Part shown: positions 35,002 to 35,589 of the stretch, piece after piece
How the letters are laid out: each line of letters opens with the position of its first letter
How positions within the stretch are numbered: position 1 is the first letter of the stretch
Source: Mesonia aquimarina
Lineage (GTDB): Bacteria > Bacteroidota > Bacteroidia > Flavobacteriales > Flavobacteriaceae
Assembly (NCBI RefSeq): GCF_003667275.1
Contig: NZ_RCNV01000016.1
Span: 1-35,589, forward strand
DNA: 35,589 bases
Direction: 5' to 3'
Notes under the pieces: generated by a model
Database searches by the model: none
What the model was told of the DNA's origin: nothing
The model's input: only the letters and a program-made list of their open reading frames with translations
Made by a program: the position numbers and the translations under genes

Positions 35002-35296
35002 CGGAAGTTTTAAGTTTTAATCGGTTTGCAATATAAAAAAATAATAGTTAATTTTTATATGTATTTATCTTACTTTTTTTAATCCGCCAGACGCGCATCT
35101 TTTTCAAGTTAGAAAATGCTCAGTCATTGTTGAATCAGAACACAAATTATGTAGCGCCTTTACATCCCTATCGAGATTTTGCGATTCGCTTTGGTCTGGT
35201 TTGGAATTTCTTTTTGTAGTTTTCTTATTTTGAAAGTGTGGTAATCAGTCTTTTACTTATCGGAGTTAAAAAACTTTTAAGTTTTCATTAAAAAAG
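35002..35296. other. Noncoding stretch upstream of the tandem promoters
   Basis: 295 bases without a credible gene. Close to the 32386-35001 gene is a TATATTGC on the - strand, which could be its weak -7 box. At 35270-35285 there is an A/T inverted repeat (AAAACTT TT AAGTTTT) that may act as an upstream AT-rich element for the next promoter. Nothing else was recognised. Confidence 0.4.
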
Positions 35297-35329
35297 TTTG
35301 TTTTGGGAAGAAAAAGGGTTGTATATTTG
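35297..35329 (+). promoter_or_regulatory. Tandem stable-RNA-type promoter, unit 1
   Basis: TTTG at 35297-35300 and an exact TATATTTG at 35322-35329 (21-base spacer), followed by GCACCCGC and the palindrome CGCAATTGCG at 35334-35343. This layout is typical of strong rRNA/tRNA operon promoters in Flavobacteriia. The unit recurs 144 bases downstream. Confidence 0.65.
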
Positions 35330-35443
35330 CACCCGCAATTGCGACAAGCGGTTGTAGACGTTCATAGAGATTGAGGGGTTTTTTAAAGGTTTTAGAGGAG
35401 TATTGAGGCTTCAGAAAAACTTTGAAAAAAGTAAAATAAAAAC

Positions 35444-35473
35444 TTGTTGAATTAAAAATAAGTTTTACATTTG
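35444..35473 (+). promoter_or_regulatory. Tandem stable-RNA-type promoter, unit 2
   Basis: TTG at 35444-35446, a 19-base spacer and TACATTTG at 35466-35473, followed by the same GCACCCGCAATTGCG and a near-identical leader (AAGCGGTTGTA, GTTCATAGAG). The A-rich stretch gtaaaataaaa that precedes this promoter recurs at 35578-35588, so a third unit may start at the window edge. An rRNA operon probably follows, as inference. Confidence 0.65.
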
Positions 35474-35589
35474 CACCCGCAATTGCGCTAAGCGGTTGTA
35501 AAAGTTCATAGAGGTATCGGGATTATTTAGAAGTGTTTATTTGGTTTTAAGGAGCTAAAAAAAACTTTTAAAAAAAAGTAAAATAAAAG

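Noticed and set aside
35040-35270. Possible gene remnant upstream of the tandem promoters
   Set aside because: I saw no frame with recognisable protein features, so it is left as unassigned spacer.
35330-35400. Possible tRNA or small RNA after the first tandem promoter
   Set aside because: The segment has no cloverleaf or T-loop sequence. The repeated GCACCCGC-CGCAATTGCG block fits a promoter leader better.
1-35589. CRISPR array, integrase, transposase, prophage or toxin-antitoxin genes
   Set aside because: None of these is visible. The only repeats are the protein-module repeats, the palindrome at 29226-29308 and the tandem promoters.

Overview
The window looks like chromosome from a low-GC marine or soil member of the Flavobacteriaceae (Bacteroidota). 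The grounds are proteins with type IX secretion (T9SS) type B C-terminal domains and their PorP/SprF partners, the gliding genes gldF and gldG, a fused E1 alpha/beta 2-oxoacid dehydrogenase, DUF4294, a menaquinone gene, AT-rich spacers, and Bacteroidota-type promoters (TAnnTTTG/TAnnTTCG at -7). Species cannot be fixed from the sequence alone.

Left block (1-5199, + strand): the 3' part of a large DUF11-repeat surface protein with a T9SS type B C-terminal domain, then a PorP/SprF-like outer-membrane protein, a TPR/PD40/OmpA protein and a small probable outer-membrane barrel. Next (5276-8167, +) comes menB, overlapped by two membrane proteins with bacterial PH domains.

Centre-left (8197-17922, - strand): fused 2-oxoacid dehydrogenase E1, an M1-peptidase-like protein without zinc motif and with a probable C-terminal barrel, a LOG-family protein, uvrA and an ACP phosphodiesterase-like gene. 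glmM follows on + (18107-19495) behind a well-formed promoter and an inverted repeat, then a short membrane protein.

Centre-right: a tight - strand operon (23513 down to 19980) of a DUF62/SAM hydroxide adenosyltransferase homologue, an ABM-domain protein, gldF and gldG. On + are phoH and purC (23613-25523). On - are topoisomerase IB with a small exported protein (27113-25525) and an M42 aminopeptidase (28368-27280). A DUF4294 gene is on + (28476-29159).

Right block (35001-29345, - strand): a second complete surface protein / SprF / OmpA trio, pointing inward toward the first. The last 300 bases hold two near-identical promoter-leader units on +, of the kind seen before stable RNA operons, so an rRNA operon probably starts just past the window.

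No CRISPR array, integrase, transposase, tRNA or rRNA gene is visible. The genes are mostly core flavobacterial genes. The points most worth checking are the paired inward-facing secretion trios, two enzyme-family proteins that seem to lack their catalytic residues, the glmM leader, a REP/MITE-like palindrome and the tandem promoter array.
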